DNA of 64,000 bases from Nocardia sienata NBRC 100364 (GCF_001613205.1 NZ_BDBX01000031.1:38662-102661); one strand, 5' to 3'. Shown: positions 8,843 through 18,248, counted from the first letter of the stretch. Program-made: numbers and translations. The notes: a model not told the origin generated them from the letters alone.

Positions 8843-9096
8843 ATTGCCTCCTGGCTCGAGTGCGCGCTGCCCGGCTTCCGCCGGGAGCGCGACGGCCGCC
8901 GTTGGGGCGGGCCTGCGGATATCTCCGCGGGCCGCTGGGGGCCGATACTGAACTCGTGGGTAACCTACGGCAGCGTAGGTTTGTCTCGTGGCCACTGTAC
9001 CGCTTCACTCGCCGATAGGGGCGGTCTCCGCCCCGGCCGTGACCCCGCCACCGCATTGCGCCACAACTACGGACGCCGACCGGAAGAGGCGTACTG

Positions 9097-9885
9097 TTGG
9101 TCGTCGTGGAATTTCCGAGTCGGCTGCGGGGCTTTCCCTATCGCATCTACGAGGCCCGTCTGGCCAAGAAGCTCGCGGACAAACAGCATCCCCGCCACGT
9201 AGCGGTGGTGTGCGACGGCAACCGCCGCTGGGCCCGGGAGAACGGGTTCACCGATATCACCCACGGCCACCGTGTCGGCGCGCTCAAAGTCGCCGAACTC
9301 GTCAGCTGGTGTGAAGCCGAGGGAATCGAGCTGGTCACCGTCTACCTGCTCTCCACCGAAAACCTCAGCCGCGGCCAGGAAGAACTGGAAACCCTTTTCG
9401 AGGTCATCACCGACGTCGTCGAGGAACTCGCCGCCCCCGAACAGAACTGGCGGGTCCGTATCGTCGGCACGCTCGACGGCCTGCCCGAGCTGGTCGCCAA
9501 ACGAATGCGCACCGCCACCGAACGAACCCGCGAACGCACCGGCACCCACGTCAACGTCGCCATCGGTTACGGCGGCCGCCAGGAGATCGCCGACGCTGTC
9601 CGCCAACTGGTCCGCCAGGAGATCTCGGCCGGTGAAACCGGCGAGGATCTGGTCCAGTCCATAACGGTCAGCGCTATCGGCCAACACCTCTACACCTCGG
9701 GGCAACCCGACCCCGACCTGGTGATCCGCACCTCCGGCGAACAGCGGCTGTCCGGCTTCCTGCTCTGGCAGAGCGCCTACTCCGAGATCTGGTTCACCGA
9801 GGTCTACTGGCCCGAGTTCCGCCGGGTCGACTTCCTGCGCGCCCTCCGCGACTACGCCGCCCGCCACCGCCGCTACGGCACCTGA
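9097..9885 (+). CDS. Short-chain Z-isoprenyl diphosphate synthase
   Basis: A 262-residue cis-prenyltransferase of the UppS fold. The diphosphate-binding start of the family is HVAVVCDGNRRWAREN (residues about 34-49), followed by STENLSR, and the C-terminal signatures DPDLVIRTSGEQRLSGFLLW and YSEIWFTEVYWPEF. The CDGNRRWA variant, the 262-residue length and the position beside trhA and coaA match the mycobacterial (2Z,6E)-farnesyl diphosphate synthase (Rv1086 type), which feeds decaprenyl phosphate for cell-wall arabinogalactan. The start is a TTG with GAAGAGG eight bases ahead; a GTG at 9106 is the alternative. Confidence 0.88.
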   Translation: MVVVEFPSRLRGFPYRIYEARLAKKLADKQHPRHVAVVCDGNRRWARENGFTDITHGHRVGALKVAELVSWCEAEGIELVTVYLLSTENLSRGQEELETLFEVITDVVEELAAPEQNWRVRIVGTLDGLPELVAKRMRTATERTRERTGTHVNVAIGYGGRQEIADAVRQLVRQEISAGETGEDLVQSITVSAIGQHLYTSGQPDPDLVIRTSGEQRLSGFLLWQSAYSEIWFTEVYWPEFRRVDFLRALRDYAARHRRYGT

Positions 9886-9910
9886 TACTTCGGCGCCGCC
9901 TCCGCCGGTA

Positions 9911-10843
9911 TCACAACTTCCGCAAGCGCAGCCGGTTGATCGTATGGTCGGAGTCCTTCCGCAGGACCAGGGTCGCACGAGGGCGGGTGGGCAGGATGTT
10001 GTCCACCAGGTTGGGGCGGTTGGTGGAGTTCCAGATATCTTTCGCGGCCGCCGTCGCCTCGGTGTCGGTGAATTTGGCGTAGTGATGGAAATGGGCCTTG
10101 GGATCGGCGAAACCGGTGGCCCGCAGGCTCAGAAACCTTCGTACGTACCAGGTTTCGATATCTTCGATTCGCGCGTCCACATAGATGGAGAAATCGAACA
10201 GATCCGAGACCATCAACCGTGGCCCGGTCTGCAAGACGTTCAATCCTTCGACGATGAGGATATCCGGCTGGCGGACACAGTGGAACTCGCCGGGGACGAT
10301 GTCGTAGGAGATATGCGAATAGACCGGTGCGCACACTTCTTCGGCCCCCGATTTCACCTCGGTGACGAAGCGCAGTAGTTTGCGGCGGTCGTAGCTCTCC
10401 GGGAAGCCTTTACGGTGCATGAGCCCGCGCCGGGTGAGTTCCGCCGTGGGGTAGAGGAATCCATCGGTGGTCACCAGATCGACCCGGGGATGATGATCCC
10501 AGCGGGCCAGCAGTGCCTGCAGCACGCGGGCCGTAGTGGATTTGCCGACCGCCACGCTACCGGCCACACCGATCACGAAAGGGACCTGTTTGTCCGGATG
10601 TGATTCTCCGAGGAAGGTGGCGGTGGCCGCGAACAGGCGCTGTCTCGCCGCCACCTGCAGGTGGATCAACCGGGCCAGCGGCAGATAGACCTCGGCCACT
10701 TCTTCCAGGTCGATCTGTTCGCCCAGGCCCCGCAGTCCGATCAGTTCCTCTTCGGTGAGCACCAGCGGAGTCGATTTGCGCAGTTCCCGCCACCGTTTCC
10801 GGTCGAATTCCACATACGGACTCGGCTCGCTCGCCTTGGCCAT
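9911..10843 (-). CDS. coaA: Type I pantothenate kinase
   Basis: A 310-residue bacterial type I pantothenate kinase, which phosphorylates pantothenate in the first committed step of CoA synthesis. The P-loop GSVAVGKSTT lies near residues 99-108; VDLVTTDGFLYP, RKGFPESYD, SHISYDIVPGE and PDILIVEGLNVLQTG are the conserved blocks in order. The C-terminus (LRKDSDHTINRLRLRKL) is typical. It is convergent with the Z-prenyl synthase 25 bases away. Length matches the family. Confidence 0.95.
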   Translation of the reverse strand: MAKASEPSPYVEFDRKRWRELRKSTPLVLTEEELIGLRGLGEQIDLEEVAEVYLPLARLIHLQVAARQRLFAATATFLGESHPDKQVPFVIGVAGSVAVGKSTTARVLQALLARWDHHPRVDLVTTDGFLYPTAELTRRGLMHRKGFPESYDRRKLLRFVTEVKSGAEEVCAPVYSHISYDIVPGEFHCVRQPDILIVEGLNVLQTGPRLMVSDLFDFSIYVDARIEDIETWYVRRFLSLRATGFADPKAHFHHYAKFTDTEATAAAKDIWNSTNRPNLVDNILPTRPRATLVLRKDSDHTINRLRLRKL

Positions 10844-11168
10844 CTACTCAGCGCTCCACTCTGCCGGACACTCGCGCTCGCGGTGCCTCGCGCGTGGAAT
10901 TCCGCCGCTGCGGCTGTCGCGACCCCGGCGGGTCCGGCGCTCTGGCTGTGCCCTCATGGCTGAATTCTGCCCCTCGGCGGGGAGTAGGGGGATCGGGGGG
11001 TCCATTACCGTCGTGTATAACAACTGCTGCCCGTGGTAACCGGGACGCGCGGCCGGTACCCGTCGGCCGAATCCGCACCGGGGACGGCGCGCGGGTGACC
11101 TGCCATATGTTGTCTCATTGCGGCCGTACGCGGATCGCCGAAGGCCTCCGCCCATTAGGGTCGAGGCC
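10844..11168. other. Intergenic region, coaA / DUF885 gene
   Basis: No gene is supported in these 325 bases. They separate the divergent coaA and the gene at 11169 and should carry both promoters. A TATAAC element at about 11019 is one possible -10 box. No strong palindrome was found. Confidence 0.4.
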
Positions 11169-12365
11169 ATGGAAGCCCATCCCCTGGTGATCGAATACCT
11201 GCGGCTCGGTCTGGCATTCGATCGGATCGAAAAGGGATTCGTCGACGCCTACACCGCCGACCCGCGGCTGCGGCGCGAGGTCGAGAACGCGCCGAAGCCC
11301 GAACCCCGGGATCTGGCCAGGACGGCGGCGCGGTTGCGTGCGGAACTGCCGAACGCCGGCCTGACCGCCCAGCGGTCCGAGTTCATCGATGTGCATCTGC
11401 GGGCGCTGGAATGCTCGGGCCGCAAGTTCGCCGGCGACGATATCGGCTTCGTCGACGAGGTCCGCGCCTATTTCGACGTCGAGATCGCGCCCGGTGATCC
11501 CGCCGACTACCAGGAGGCACACCGCAGGATCGACGAGGTCCTGGGCGGATCGGGGCCGTTGACGGAGCGGATGGCGGCCCATCGCAAAGCCGACGAGATC
11601 CCGCCGGAAAAGCTCGAGGCCTGCGTCGAAGCGTTCTCCGGCGCGCTGCGCGAACTGGTCCGTGCCCGGTACCCGCTGCCCGACCACGAACACGTCACCT
11701 ACGAGGTGGTCGGCGACAAGCCGTGGTCCGGTTTCAACTATTACCTCGGCAACTACCGTTCGACGGTCGCCATCAACTCCGATCTGCGCCAGCACATGGC
11801 GAATCTGCCCCGGCTCATCTCGCACGAGTCCTACCCGGGGCACCACACCGAGCACTGCCGCAAGGAAGCCGGCCTGGTGGCCGCCGGGCAGGCCGAACAG
11901 ACGATCTTCCTGGTCAACACCCCGCAGTGCCTGATGGCCGAAGGTCTGGCAGACCTGGCGTTGCGCTCGATCGTCGGGCCCGGCTGGGGCCGGTGGGCTC
12001 AGGAGATCTACGCCGACCTCGGACTGCGGTTCGACGGTGAACGCGCCGAACGGCTCGCCGAGGCCTCCGGACAGCTGCTCGGGGTCCGGCAGGACGCCGC
12101 GCTCATGCTGCACGACCAGGGCAAGGACGCCGACGAGGTGGCCGCTTTCCTGGAGCGCTGGTCGCTGACCACCCCCGACCGTGCCCGCCAGTCGCTGCGC
12201 TTCCTGTCCTCACCGCTGTGGCGGGCCTACATCAGCACCTACGTGGAGGGCTACCGGTTGCTGGGCGGCTGGCTCGACCGCGCCACCGACGAGGACGACC
12301 GCGCCGACCGCTTCCGCCGTCTGCTGGACGAACCTCTGATCCCCTCCGCCCTCCGCGCCGCCTGA
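11169..12365 (+). CDS. DUF885 family protein (putative metallopeptidase)
   Basis: A 398-residue member of the DUF885 family, which has a gluzincin-like helical fold. The key block is SHESYPGHHTEH (around residue 220), the family's conserved HExYPGHH-type motif, and AEGLADLAL downstream supplies the next conserved acidic helix. Many members are longer (500-600 residues) with a signal peptide; this one has no export signal and looks cytosolic. Peptidase activity is inferred from the motif only. The ATG at 11169 is where homology begins. It lies directly before glyA but separated by a leader of about 190 bases. Confidence 0.78.
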   Translation: MEAHPLVIEYLRLGLAFDRIEKGFVDAYTADPRLRREVENAPKPEPRDLARTAARLRAELPNAGLTAQRSEFIDVHLRALECSGRKFAGDDIGFVDEVRAYFDVEIAPGDPADYQEAHRRIDEVLGGSGPLTERMAAHRKADEIPPEKLEACVEAFSGALRELVRARYPLPDHEHVTYEVVGDKPWSGFNYYLGNYRSTVAINSDLRQHMANLPRLISHESYPGHHTEHCRKEAGLVAAGQAEQTIFLVNTPQCLMAEGLADLALRSIVGPGWGRWAQEIYADLGLRFDGERAERLAEASGQLLGVRQDAALMLHDQGKDADEVAAFLERWSLTTPDRARQSLRFLSSPLWRAYISTYVEGYRLLGGWLDRATDEDDRADRFRRLLDEPLIPSALRAA

Positions 12366-12500
12366 CCGGGCACCCCGCGCACGGCGTCTCGTGAACACTG
12401 ACGAAGTCGTGGGTTACCGAGGCCGATCATGTGCACCTGTGAGGCCCGGCCCCGTCATTTCCCGACGGCAGGCGTTCGGGGTCACGAGGGCTGCGGGCAC

Positions 12501-12519
12501 GCCCCGCCGAAGGCGGGGC
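12501..12519 (+). other. Leader hairpin upstream of glyA
   Basis: GCCCCGCC-GAA-GGCGGGGC forms an 8-bp stem with a 3-base loop, starting about 55 bases before the glyA start and after the DUF885 gene stop. There is no T run. It may end DUF885 transcription or be part of a glyA leader; no known riboswitch consensus was recognised. Confidence 0.4.
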
Positions 12520-12555
12520 AATTGAACGCGGCCCCGAGGTGACTCATACACTGGC

Positions 12556-13851
12556 GTGGTGACGCAGACGACCGCCTCTGTCAATACCCAGTCTCTCGGT
12601 GAACTCGATCCCGAACTCGCCACCGCGATGGCGGGTGAGCTCGCCCGCGAACGCGACACCCTGGAGATGATCGCGTCGGAGAACTTCGTGCCGCGCGCGG
12701 TGTTGCAGGCCCAGGGCAGTGTGCTCACCAACAAGTACGCCGAGGGTTACCCCGGTCGTCGCTATTACGGCGGCTGCGAACACGTCGACGTGGTCGAGAA
12801 CCTCGCCCGGGAACGCGCCAAGGCGCTGTTCGGCGCCGACTTCGCGAATGTGCAGCCGCATTCGGGCGCTCAGGCCAATGCCGCGGTGCTGATGTCGCTG
12901 CTCGATCCGGGCGACCGTCTGCTCGGCCTGGACCTGGCCCACGGCGGCCACCTCACCCACGGCATGCGGCTGAACTTCTCGGGCAAGCTGTACGACGTCC
13001 ACTCCTACGGGGTCTCCAAGGAAGACCACCGCGTGGATATGGACAACGTGCGGGCGATCGCGCGGGAGGCGCGGCCGAAGGTGATCGTCGCCGGATGGTC
13101 GGCGTACCCGCGGCATCAGGATTTCGCGGCGTTCCGGGAGATCGCCGACGAGGTCGGCGCCTACCTGTGGGTCGATATGGCGCATTTCGCCGGACTGGTC
13201 GCCGCCGGCCTGCACCCCTCCCCGGTCCCGCACGCCGATGTGGTCTCCTCCACCGTCCACAAAACCCTCGGCGGCCCCCGCTCGGGCCTCATTCTGGCGA
13301 AGCAGGACTACGCCAAGAAGCTCAACAGTTCGGTGTTCCCCGGGCAGCAGGGCGGCCCGTTGATGCATGTCATCGCCGCGAAAGCGGTCGCGTTCAAGAT
13401 CGCCGGGACCCCCGAGTTCGCCGAACGCCAGCAGCGCACCGTGACCGGCGCCAAGATTCTCGCCGAACGCCTGACCGGCGCCGACGTCGCGGGTAAGGGC
13501 ATCAGCGTCCTCACCGGCGGCACCGACGTCCACCTGGTCCTGGTCGACCTGCGCAACTCCGACCTCGACGGCCAGCAGGGCGAAGACCTGCTGCACGAGG
13601 TCGGGATCACGGTCAACCGCAACGCCGTCCCCTTCGACCCGCGTCCGCCGATGGTCACCTCCGGTCTGCGTATCGGCACCGCCGCCCTGGCCACCCGCGG
13701 CTTCGGCGACACCGAGTTCACCGAGGTCGCCGATATCATCGCCACCGCCCTCGCCGGCGGCGCCGACCTGGACGCCCTGCGCGGCCGGGTCAAGAAACTC
13801 GCCAACGACTTCCCGCTGTACCAGGGCCTGGAGGACTGGAACCTGGTGTAA
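12556..13851 (+). CDS. glyA: Serine hydroxymethyltransferase
   Basis: A 431-residue fold-type I PLP enzyme that interconverts serine and glycine with tetrahydrofolate, the main one-carbon source. The PLP-lysine block is SSTVHKTLGGPRSGLIL (around residues 230-245); SENFVPRAVLQAQGSVLTNKYAEGYPG and RYYGGCEHVDVVE near the N-terminus and VDMAHFAGLVAAGLHP are the other family signatures. Start is a pair of GTG codons (12556, 12559); either is possible. Gene order coaA-glyA-phoH2 is conserved with mycobacteria. Confidence 0.96.
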   Translation: MVTQTTASVNTQSLGELDPELATAMAGELARERDTLEMIASENFVPRAVLQAQGSVLTNKYAEGYPGRRYYGGCEHVDVVENLARERAKALFGADFANVQPHSGAQANAAVLMSLLDPGDRLLGLDLAHGGHLTHGMRLNFSGKLYDVHSYGVSKEDHRVDMDNVRAIAREARPKVIVAGWSAYPRHQDFAAFREIADEVGAYLWVDMAHFAGLVAAGLHPSPVPHADVVSSTVHKTLGGPRSGLILAKQDYAKKLNSSVFPGQQGGPLMHVIAAKAVAFKIAGTPEFAERQQRTVTGAKILAERLTGADVAGKGISVLTGGTDVHLVLVDLRNSDLDGQQGEDLLHEVGITVNRNAVPFDPRPPMVTSGLRIGTAALATRGFGDTEFTEVADIIATALAGGADLDALRGRVKKLANDFPLYQGLEDWNLV

Positions 13852-14025
13852 TTCCCACATCCTCCCGGTGCCGAGTTCGGCGAGGCCCACAAAGGGTCGA
13901 GGCCCGTCCCGCCCTTGGCCGAAAGTGCTCAACGGTCGCGCTCTATGGTCGGACCACCGCACATTGCATGCGGCGAAGCCGCGAGTCTCGAGGCCTGAAC
14001 AGCGGGACCAGGGGGGCTCGACCCC

Positions 14026-14042
14026 GCGCGCCGGAGGCGCGC
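14026..14042. other. GC hairpin between glyA and LEH-like gene
   Basis: GCGCGCC-GGA-GGCGCGC is a perfect 7-bp stem about 175 bases past the glyA stop and 28 bases before the next start. It could be a weak terminator for glyA or part of the next gene's leader. Confidence 0.3.
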
Positions 14043-14069
14043 CGACAAACACTGCCCTAGGCTCGGGCA

Positions 14070-14483
14070 ATGGATACCGATCTGAGTCAGGAAGCGGTCA
14101 CCACGGTCCGCGAGTTCTTCACCGCGATGGAGATCGGCGCGCTCGACGAGGCGCTGGAGCTGGTGCATCCCGATATCGTCTGGAAGAACACCTCGCTGCC
14201 GGATGTGCGCGGGGCGCGGCGGGTCGCGAAGTTGCTACGGGGCCTGGACCGGGAGCAGTTCGGGTTCTCGGCGCAGATGCACCATATCGCCGCGGACGGA
14301 TCGGTGGTGCTCACCGATCGCACCGATGTGCTGCGGTTCGGGCCGGTGCGCATCTCGTTCTGGGTGATGGGCACCTTCGAGTTGCGCGACGGCCGGATCG
14401 TGCTGTGGCACGACCATTTCAGCTGGGAGAACTTTCTGCGCGGTACCGCGATCGGGGTCGCGAAGGCGATTTTCGGCCGCTGA
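14070..14483 (+). CDS. Limonene-1,2-epoxide hydrolase family protein
   Basis: A 137-residue NTF2-fold protein of the LEH/EphG type. The pattern VLTDRTDVLRFG followed by IVLWHDHFSWENF keeps the Arg-Asp and second Asp of the family's Asp-Arg-Asp catalytic triad, and HPDIVWKNTSLPDV fits the Tyr/Asn water-binding region. Family members add water to epoxides in one step; mycobacterial EphG acts on fatty or sterol epoxides. The natural substrate here is unknown. It is convergent with phoH2 across a strong hairpin. Confidence 0.8.
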   Translation: MDTDLSQEAVTTVREFFTAMEIGALDEALELVHPDIVWKNTSLPDVRGARRVAKLLRGLDREQFGFSAQMHHIAADGSVVLTDRTDVLRFGPVRISFWVMGTFELRDGRIVLWHDHFSWENFLRGTAIGVAKAIFGR

Positions 14484-14508
14484 TCTGCCGGGTCGCGATG
14501 ATGCGGAC

Positions 14509-14544
14509 GCCGTTCGAGAGCGCCGTGGAGCGCTCTCGAACGGC
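14509..14544. terminator. Bidirectional terminator-like hairpin
   Basis: GCCGTTCGAGAGCGC (14509-14523) and its exact inverse (14530-14544) form a 15-bp stem with a 6-base loop, between the convergent LEH-like gene and phoH2. No T run on either side, as usual for high-GC actinobacteria. Confidence 0.75.
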
Positions 14545-14562
14545 TGTGTCGTGCGCCGGGCC

Positions 14563-15912
14563 CTACGCGTTGGGCCCGTATTCCTCCAGCATCTCGGTGA
14601 CCAGGGCGGCGATCGGCGACCGCTCACTGCGGGTGAGGGTGATATGCGCGAACAAGGGGTGGCCCTTGAGCTTTTCGACCACCGCGGCGACACCGTCGTG
14701 CCGGCCGACCCGTAGATTGTCGCGCTGCGCCACATCATGGGTCAGGACCACCCGGGAACCGCTGCCGAGCCGGCTCAGTACCGTCAGCAGGACATTGCGT
14801 TCCAGTGACTGGGCTTCGTCCACGATCACGAACGAATCGTGCAGCGACCGGCCTCGGATATGGGTCAGCGGGAGGACTTCCAGCATGTCCCGGCTGAGCA
14901 CCTCCTCCATGACCTCGCGGCTGGCCAGGCCGTCCAGTGTGTCGAAGACGGCCTGGGCCCACGGGCCCATCTTCTCGTTCTCGGTGCCCGGCAGATAGCC
15001 GAGTTCCTGACCGCCCACCGCGTAGAGCGGCCGGAAGACCACGACCTTGCGCTGAGTGCGCTTCTCCAGCACCGCTTCCAGACCGGCGGTGAGTGCCAGC
15101 GCGGATTTACCGGTGCCGGCGCGGCCGCCCAGCGAGACGATGCCGACGCTCTCGTCGAGCAACAAATCCAATGCGACGCGCTGTTCCGCGGAGCGGCCGT
15201 GCAGCCCGAACGCCTCCCGTTCCCGCACCAGCTGCACCCGCTTGTCCGGTGTCACCCGGCCGAGAGCGCTGGAACTGCTGCCGAGGAGCCGGATTCCGGT
15301 GTGGCAGGGCAGTTCTCGTGCCTCGTCGAGATCGACGGCCGATTCGCTGTAGAGCCGGTCGACGACTTCGGAGGCGGTGTCGATCTCGACCATGCCCGTC
15401 CAGCCGGAGGTCACCACATCCTGTGCGTGATATCCCTCCGCCCGTAGACCTACCGCGCTGGCCTTCACCCGCATCGGGATGTCCTTGGACACCAACACCA
15501 CCTGGCATCCGTCGGCCGCGAGATTCAACGCGCAGGCCAGGATGCGGGAATCGTTGCTCTCGGTGCGGAAACCGACCGGCAACACCGAGGGGTCGGTGTG
15601 GTTCAGTTCCACCTGCAACGTGCCGCCGTCGGTACCTATCGGCAGCGGTTCGTCGAGCCGGCCGTGGGCCACCCGCAGATCGTCGAGCATGCGCAGCGCC
15701 TCGCGGGCGAACCAGCCGAGTTCGTGATGGTGTCGTTTACCTTCGAGTTCGCTGATCACGACCAGCGGCAACACCACATGATGTTCGCCGAACCGGGTCA
15801 CTGCCCAGGGATCCGACAGCAGCACGGAGGTGTCGATGACGAAGGTTTTCAAACCTTTCTTGATGAAGCGAGAATTCGCCGAAGGGGCGGATACGGAGCG
15901 ATTATCAGTCAC
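14563..15912 (-). CDS. phoH2: PhoH2: PIN ribonuclease-PhoH ATPase fusion
   Basis: A 449-residue fusion. The PIN nuclease domain spans about residues 20-150 (FVIDTSVLLSDPWAVTRF, SNDSRILACALNLA supply acidic metal ligands). The PhoH ATPase follows, with Walker A GGRAGTGKSALAL (about residue 262) and Walker B SFVIVDEAQSLE. Mycobacterial PhoH2 is an RNA helicase/ribonuclease that works with the small PhoAT antitoxin encoded just upstream; no convincing phoAT is visible here. The start is a GTG at 15912. Position next to glyA matches mycobacteria. Confidence 0.93.
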   Translation of the reverse strand: MTDNRSVSAPSANSRFIKKGLKTFVIDTSVLLSDPWAVTRFGEHHVVLPLVVISELEGKRHHHELGWFAREALRMLDDLRVAHGRLDEPLPIGTDGGTLQVELNHTDPSVLPVGFRTESNDSRILACALNLAADGCQVVLVSKDIPMRVKASAVGLRAEGYHAQDVVTSGWTGMVEIDTASEVVDRLYSESAVDLDEARELPCHTGIRLLGSSSSALGRVTPDKRVQLVREREAFGLHGRSAEQRVALDLLLDESVGIVSLGGRAGTGKSALALTAGLEAVLEKRTQRKVVVFRPLYAVGGQELGYLPGTENEKMGPWAQAVFDTLDGLASREVMEEVLSRDMLEVLPLTHIRGRSLHDSFVIVDEAQSLERNVLLTVLSRLGSGSRVVLTHDVAQRDNLRVGRHDGVAAVVEKLKGHPLFAHITLTRSERSPIAALVTEMLEEYGPNA

Positions 15913-16315
15913 GGTAGGCTCCTATGGTCTGCGCGGCACCCACACAGACAGTCTCGCTGGGCCGGTAGGTCCGGATGGCTGCCGACGTAGTGCGTCAGTG
16001 GCCACGAGGACCGGGTGCCGGCCCCCTCGTACTGAGTTTCTCAGTCACGGTCAGGACCTCCCGAGCGAACCGCAACGTGCGACCCGCCACTCCGAAGCTA
16101 CCTCCTCACCACCCTTGTGCGCTCGGAGAAATGCGGGAGGCTTTGGTGAATTCGCTGTGAACTGGCCCCGGTTCGGCCGGTTTCACGCAGGTCAGCCATG
16201 GTATCGACCATCCTCGACCGATTCGGATCAGGTATCGGCGCAATTCGCGGCATCCCGGCGCCGGGGCGGCGTGTTCGCTCCGGGTTCACCGACGTGTCGC
16301 CCGCTGCGGGCGCCA
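15913..16315. other. Intergenic region upstream of phoH2
   Basis: About 400 bases without a supportable gene, between the phoH2 start and the end of the DUF488 gene. It should hold the phoH2 promoter. I looked for a PhoAT-like antitoxin frame on the minus strand directly before phoH2 and found none that convinces. Confidence 0.4.
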
Positions 16316-16699
16316 TCAGCCGCCCAGCAGCTCCACGAGTACCGGAACGTGGCTGTGACCCGGCTCTTTGACCGCGGTGACCAGAGTCACCGGCGGACTG
16401 CCCTCGGCGCGCTCCCGCAACCGGTGCAGTGTCTCGCGGGCTGCGGGCTCGGCGAGTTCGGCCCGGTAGCGGTCGGCGAATTCGGTGCGCCGGCCGTCGG
16501 GGTCTTCGTGGAACCAGCGGCGCAACTCGGTCGAGGGAGTGATCTCCTTGGCCCATTCGTCGATCTCGGCCGCGGCCTTGGCCAGGCCGCGCGGCCACAG
16601 GCGGTCGACGAGCACCCGGTATCCGTCGTCGGCCGCGGGAGCCTCGTAGACGCGTTTGACCTGGAAGCCGGGCGGTGGGGTGAGGGTTTCGTCGGTCAT
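16316..16699 (-). CDS. DUF488 family protein
   Basis: A 127-residue DUF488 (YeaO-like) protein. The hallmark RVLVDRLWPRGLAKAAAEIDEWAKEITPSTELRRWF covers residues about 25-60, followed by FADRYRAEL and the strand VTLVTAVKEPGHSHVPVL. Function is unknown; these small cytosolic proteins are common in bacteria. The ATG at 16699 is where homology begins although the frame is open further. Divergent from the hypothetical gene at 16811. Confidence 0.8.
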   Translation of the reverse strand: MTDETLTPPPGFQVKRVYEAPAADDGYRVLVDRLWPRGLAKAAAEIDEWAKEITPSTELRRWFHEDPDGRRTEFADRYRAELAEPAARETLHRLRERAEGSPPVTLVTAVKEPGHSHVPVLVELLGG

Positions 16700-16810
16700 C
16701 GGGTCATCGCAGCACGGTATCGGCCCGGAGTGGGTACGCCACGCGGCGACGGCCCGGTCGCCCTGCCCGAAACCGGGCCGGAACGCGGCGCCGGGATTAG
16801 AGTCGGCGAT

Positions 16811-17083
16811 ATGACCCAGTACGAGGAGTTGGACAAGCTCTCGTCGAAGGAACTGCACGACCGCGCGGTCAGGCTCGCGGTGCGCCACGGTGATATCCGC
16901 TTCCTCTGGGAGCTACTGACCCGGATCCCGGCGGCGGAGGCCACCGCGGGCCGGGCCGGGGAGAGCGAGGCCGATATCAAATGGGTGGTACCGATGCTCG
17001 ACGACTATGTTCACGCCGGTGACGGTGAACTCGCCGAGGCGCTGCGCGGCTTCTACCTGGAGTACCTGAAGGAGCATTCCTGA
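16811..17083 (+). CDS. Conserved small hypothetical protein
   Basis: A 90-residue acidic helical protein that I do not recognise as a named family. It begins MTQYEELDKLSSKELHDRAV and ends LAEALRGFYLEYLKEHS; an internal ADIKWVVPMLDDYVHAG block looks like a conserved helix pair. No signal peptide, metal motif or membrane segment. The reading frame is open far upstream with non-protein-like composition, so the ATG at 16811 is chosen. It is divergent from the DUF488 gene. Confidence 0.65.
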   Translation: MTQYEELDKLSSKELHDRAVRLAVRHGDIRFLWELLTRIPAAEATAGRAGESEADIKWVVPMLDDYVHAGDGELAEALRGFYLEYLKEHS

Positions 17084-17144
17084 GGCGTTGCGCACAACGT
17101 GCACCGCGGATCCGCCGTGGTGCGCGGATCGCCACGGCCTCGGC

Positions 17145-18230
17145 TCACTCGCCGCGGTATTCGCCGAAGAACGCGGTGATCTCGGCGGCCATGAGATCCG
17201 CCGCGACATGGTGCAGGTAGTGGGTGTGCACTTCGTGCGTACGCCACGACACGATGTGGTGGTCCCGCTCGGCGAACCGCCGGATGCCGTGGAAATCGCC
17301 GGTCGAGCCGCACAGTGCCAGCGGCACCGTCGACGGCGCGGTGGGAGCGGGGGCCTTGTCCTTCTCGAAGTAGTGCCGGATCGCCGAACCCGTCGTACCG
17401 GTGAACCAGTGGACGGCGATATTGGCGATCACGAACTCGTCGTCCAGGTCCGGGCCCAGGAGCTGTCCGTTCCAGCCGAGCAGACCCGACGGTGAATCCG
17501 CGAGGGCGTGCGCGAGGGTCTGCGGCTGCTGTGACTGCAGCACATTGAAACCCATCTTGTTCGCCACGAACCAGTTCAGGGTTTCCAGTGATCGCTGCTC
17601 GTCGGCATTCAGGTCCGTCAGCTCGGCAGGATCGCCCGACGGGAACGAATACACCTGGGCCACATGTATTCCCATGACCCGGTCCGGTGCGACACGGCCC
17701 AGTTCGACCGAGATGGACGATCCGCCGTCGTTGCCCACCGCGCCGTATCGCGTGTAGCCGAGCCGGCTCATGAGCTCGGCCCACGCGCGGGCTATCCGCT
17801 GGTCGTTCCAGCCCTTCTCGCTGGTGGGTCCGGAAAAACCGTAACCGGGCACCGAGGGGACGACGAGATCGAAGCCCGCGGCGGTCAGCGGCTCGATCAG
17901 GCGCAGGTATTCGATGAAGGTGCCGGGCCAGCCGTGGGTGAGGACGAGCGGGAACCCGGTGCCCTGCTGCGCGCGTACGTGCAGGAAATGGATCCGCTGA
18001 CCGTCGATCTCGGTCACGAAGTGGGGGTGGGTGTTGAGCTGCTCCTCCATCTTCCGCCAATCGAGCTGTAGCCAGTGCTCCGCCAGGGCGCGTACCCGGT
18101 CCACGCTCACGCCGTACTCCTCGCCGGAGCCCGGGATCTGATCGGCCCAGCGGGTGCGCTGGAGCCGGGTGCGCAGCTCGTCGACATCGGCCTGGGGGAT
18201 CTCGATGCGGAAAGGCTGGATGGTGGCCAT
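17145..18230 (-). CDS. Epoxide hydrolase with EHN domain
   Basis: A 361-residue alpha/beta-fold epoxide hydrolase. Residues 1-110 are the N-terminal EHN domain (IQPFRIEIPQADVDELRTRL, RTRWADQIPG). HGWPG (about residue 98) is the oxyanion motif, VGNDGGSSI carries the nucleophilic Asp, and LHHVAADLM near the C-terminus holds the catalytic His. It opens epoxides to diols through a covalent ester; the substrate is unknown. It is divergent from the TetR gene at 18316 with two strong palindromes between, so repression by that TetR is likely. Confidence 0.85.
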   Translation of the reverse strand: MATIQPFRIEIPQADVDELRTRLQRTRWADQIPGSGEEYGVSVDRVRALAEHWLQLDWRKMEEQLNTHPHFVTEIDGQRIHFLHVRAQQGTGFPLVLTHGWPGTFIEYLRLIEPLTAAGFDLVVPSVPGYGFSGPTSEKGWNDQRIARAWAELMSRLGYTRYGAVGNDGGSSISVELGRVAPDRVMGIHVAQVYSFPSGDPAELTDLNADEQRSLETLNWFVANKMGFNVLQSQQPQTLAHALADSPSGLLGWNGQLLGPDLDDEFVIANIAVHWFTGTTGSAIRHYFEKDKAPAPTAPSTVPLALCGSTGDFHGIRRFAERDHHIVSWRTHEVHTHYLHHVAADLMAAEITAFFGEYRGE

Positions 18231-18248
18231 AGCTGATCCTTATCTTGG

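Noticed and set aside
12366..12555. Known riboswitch (SAM, SAH, glycine, THF) upstream of glyA
   Set aside because: No consensus core of these classes could be recognised; only a simple hairpin remains.
15913..16100. phoAT antitoxin upstream of phoH2
   Set aside because: No minus-strand frame with a start, ribosome site and protein-like composition was found.
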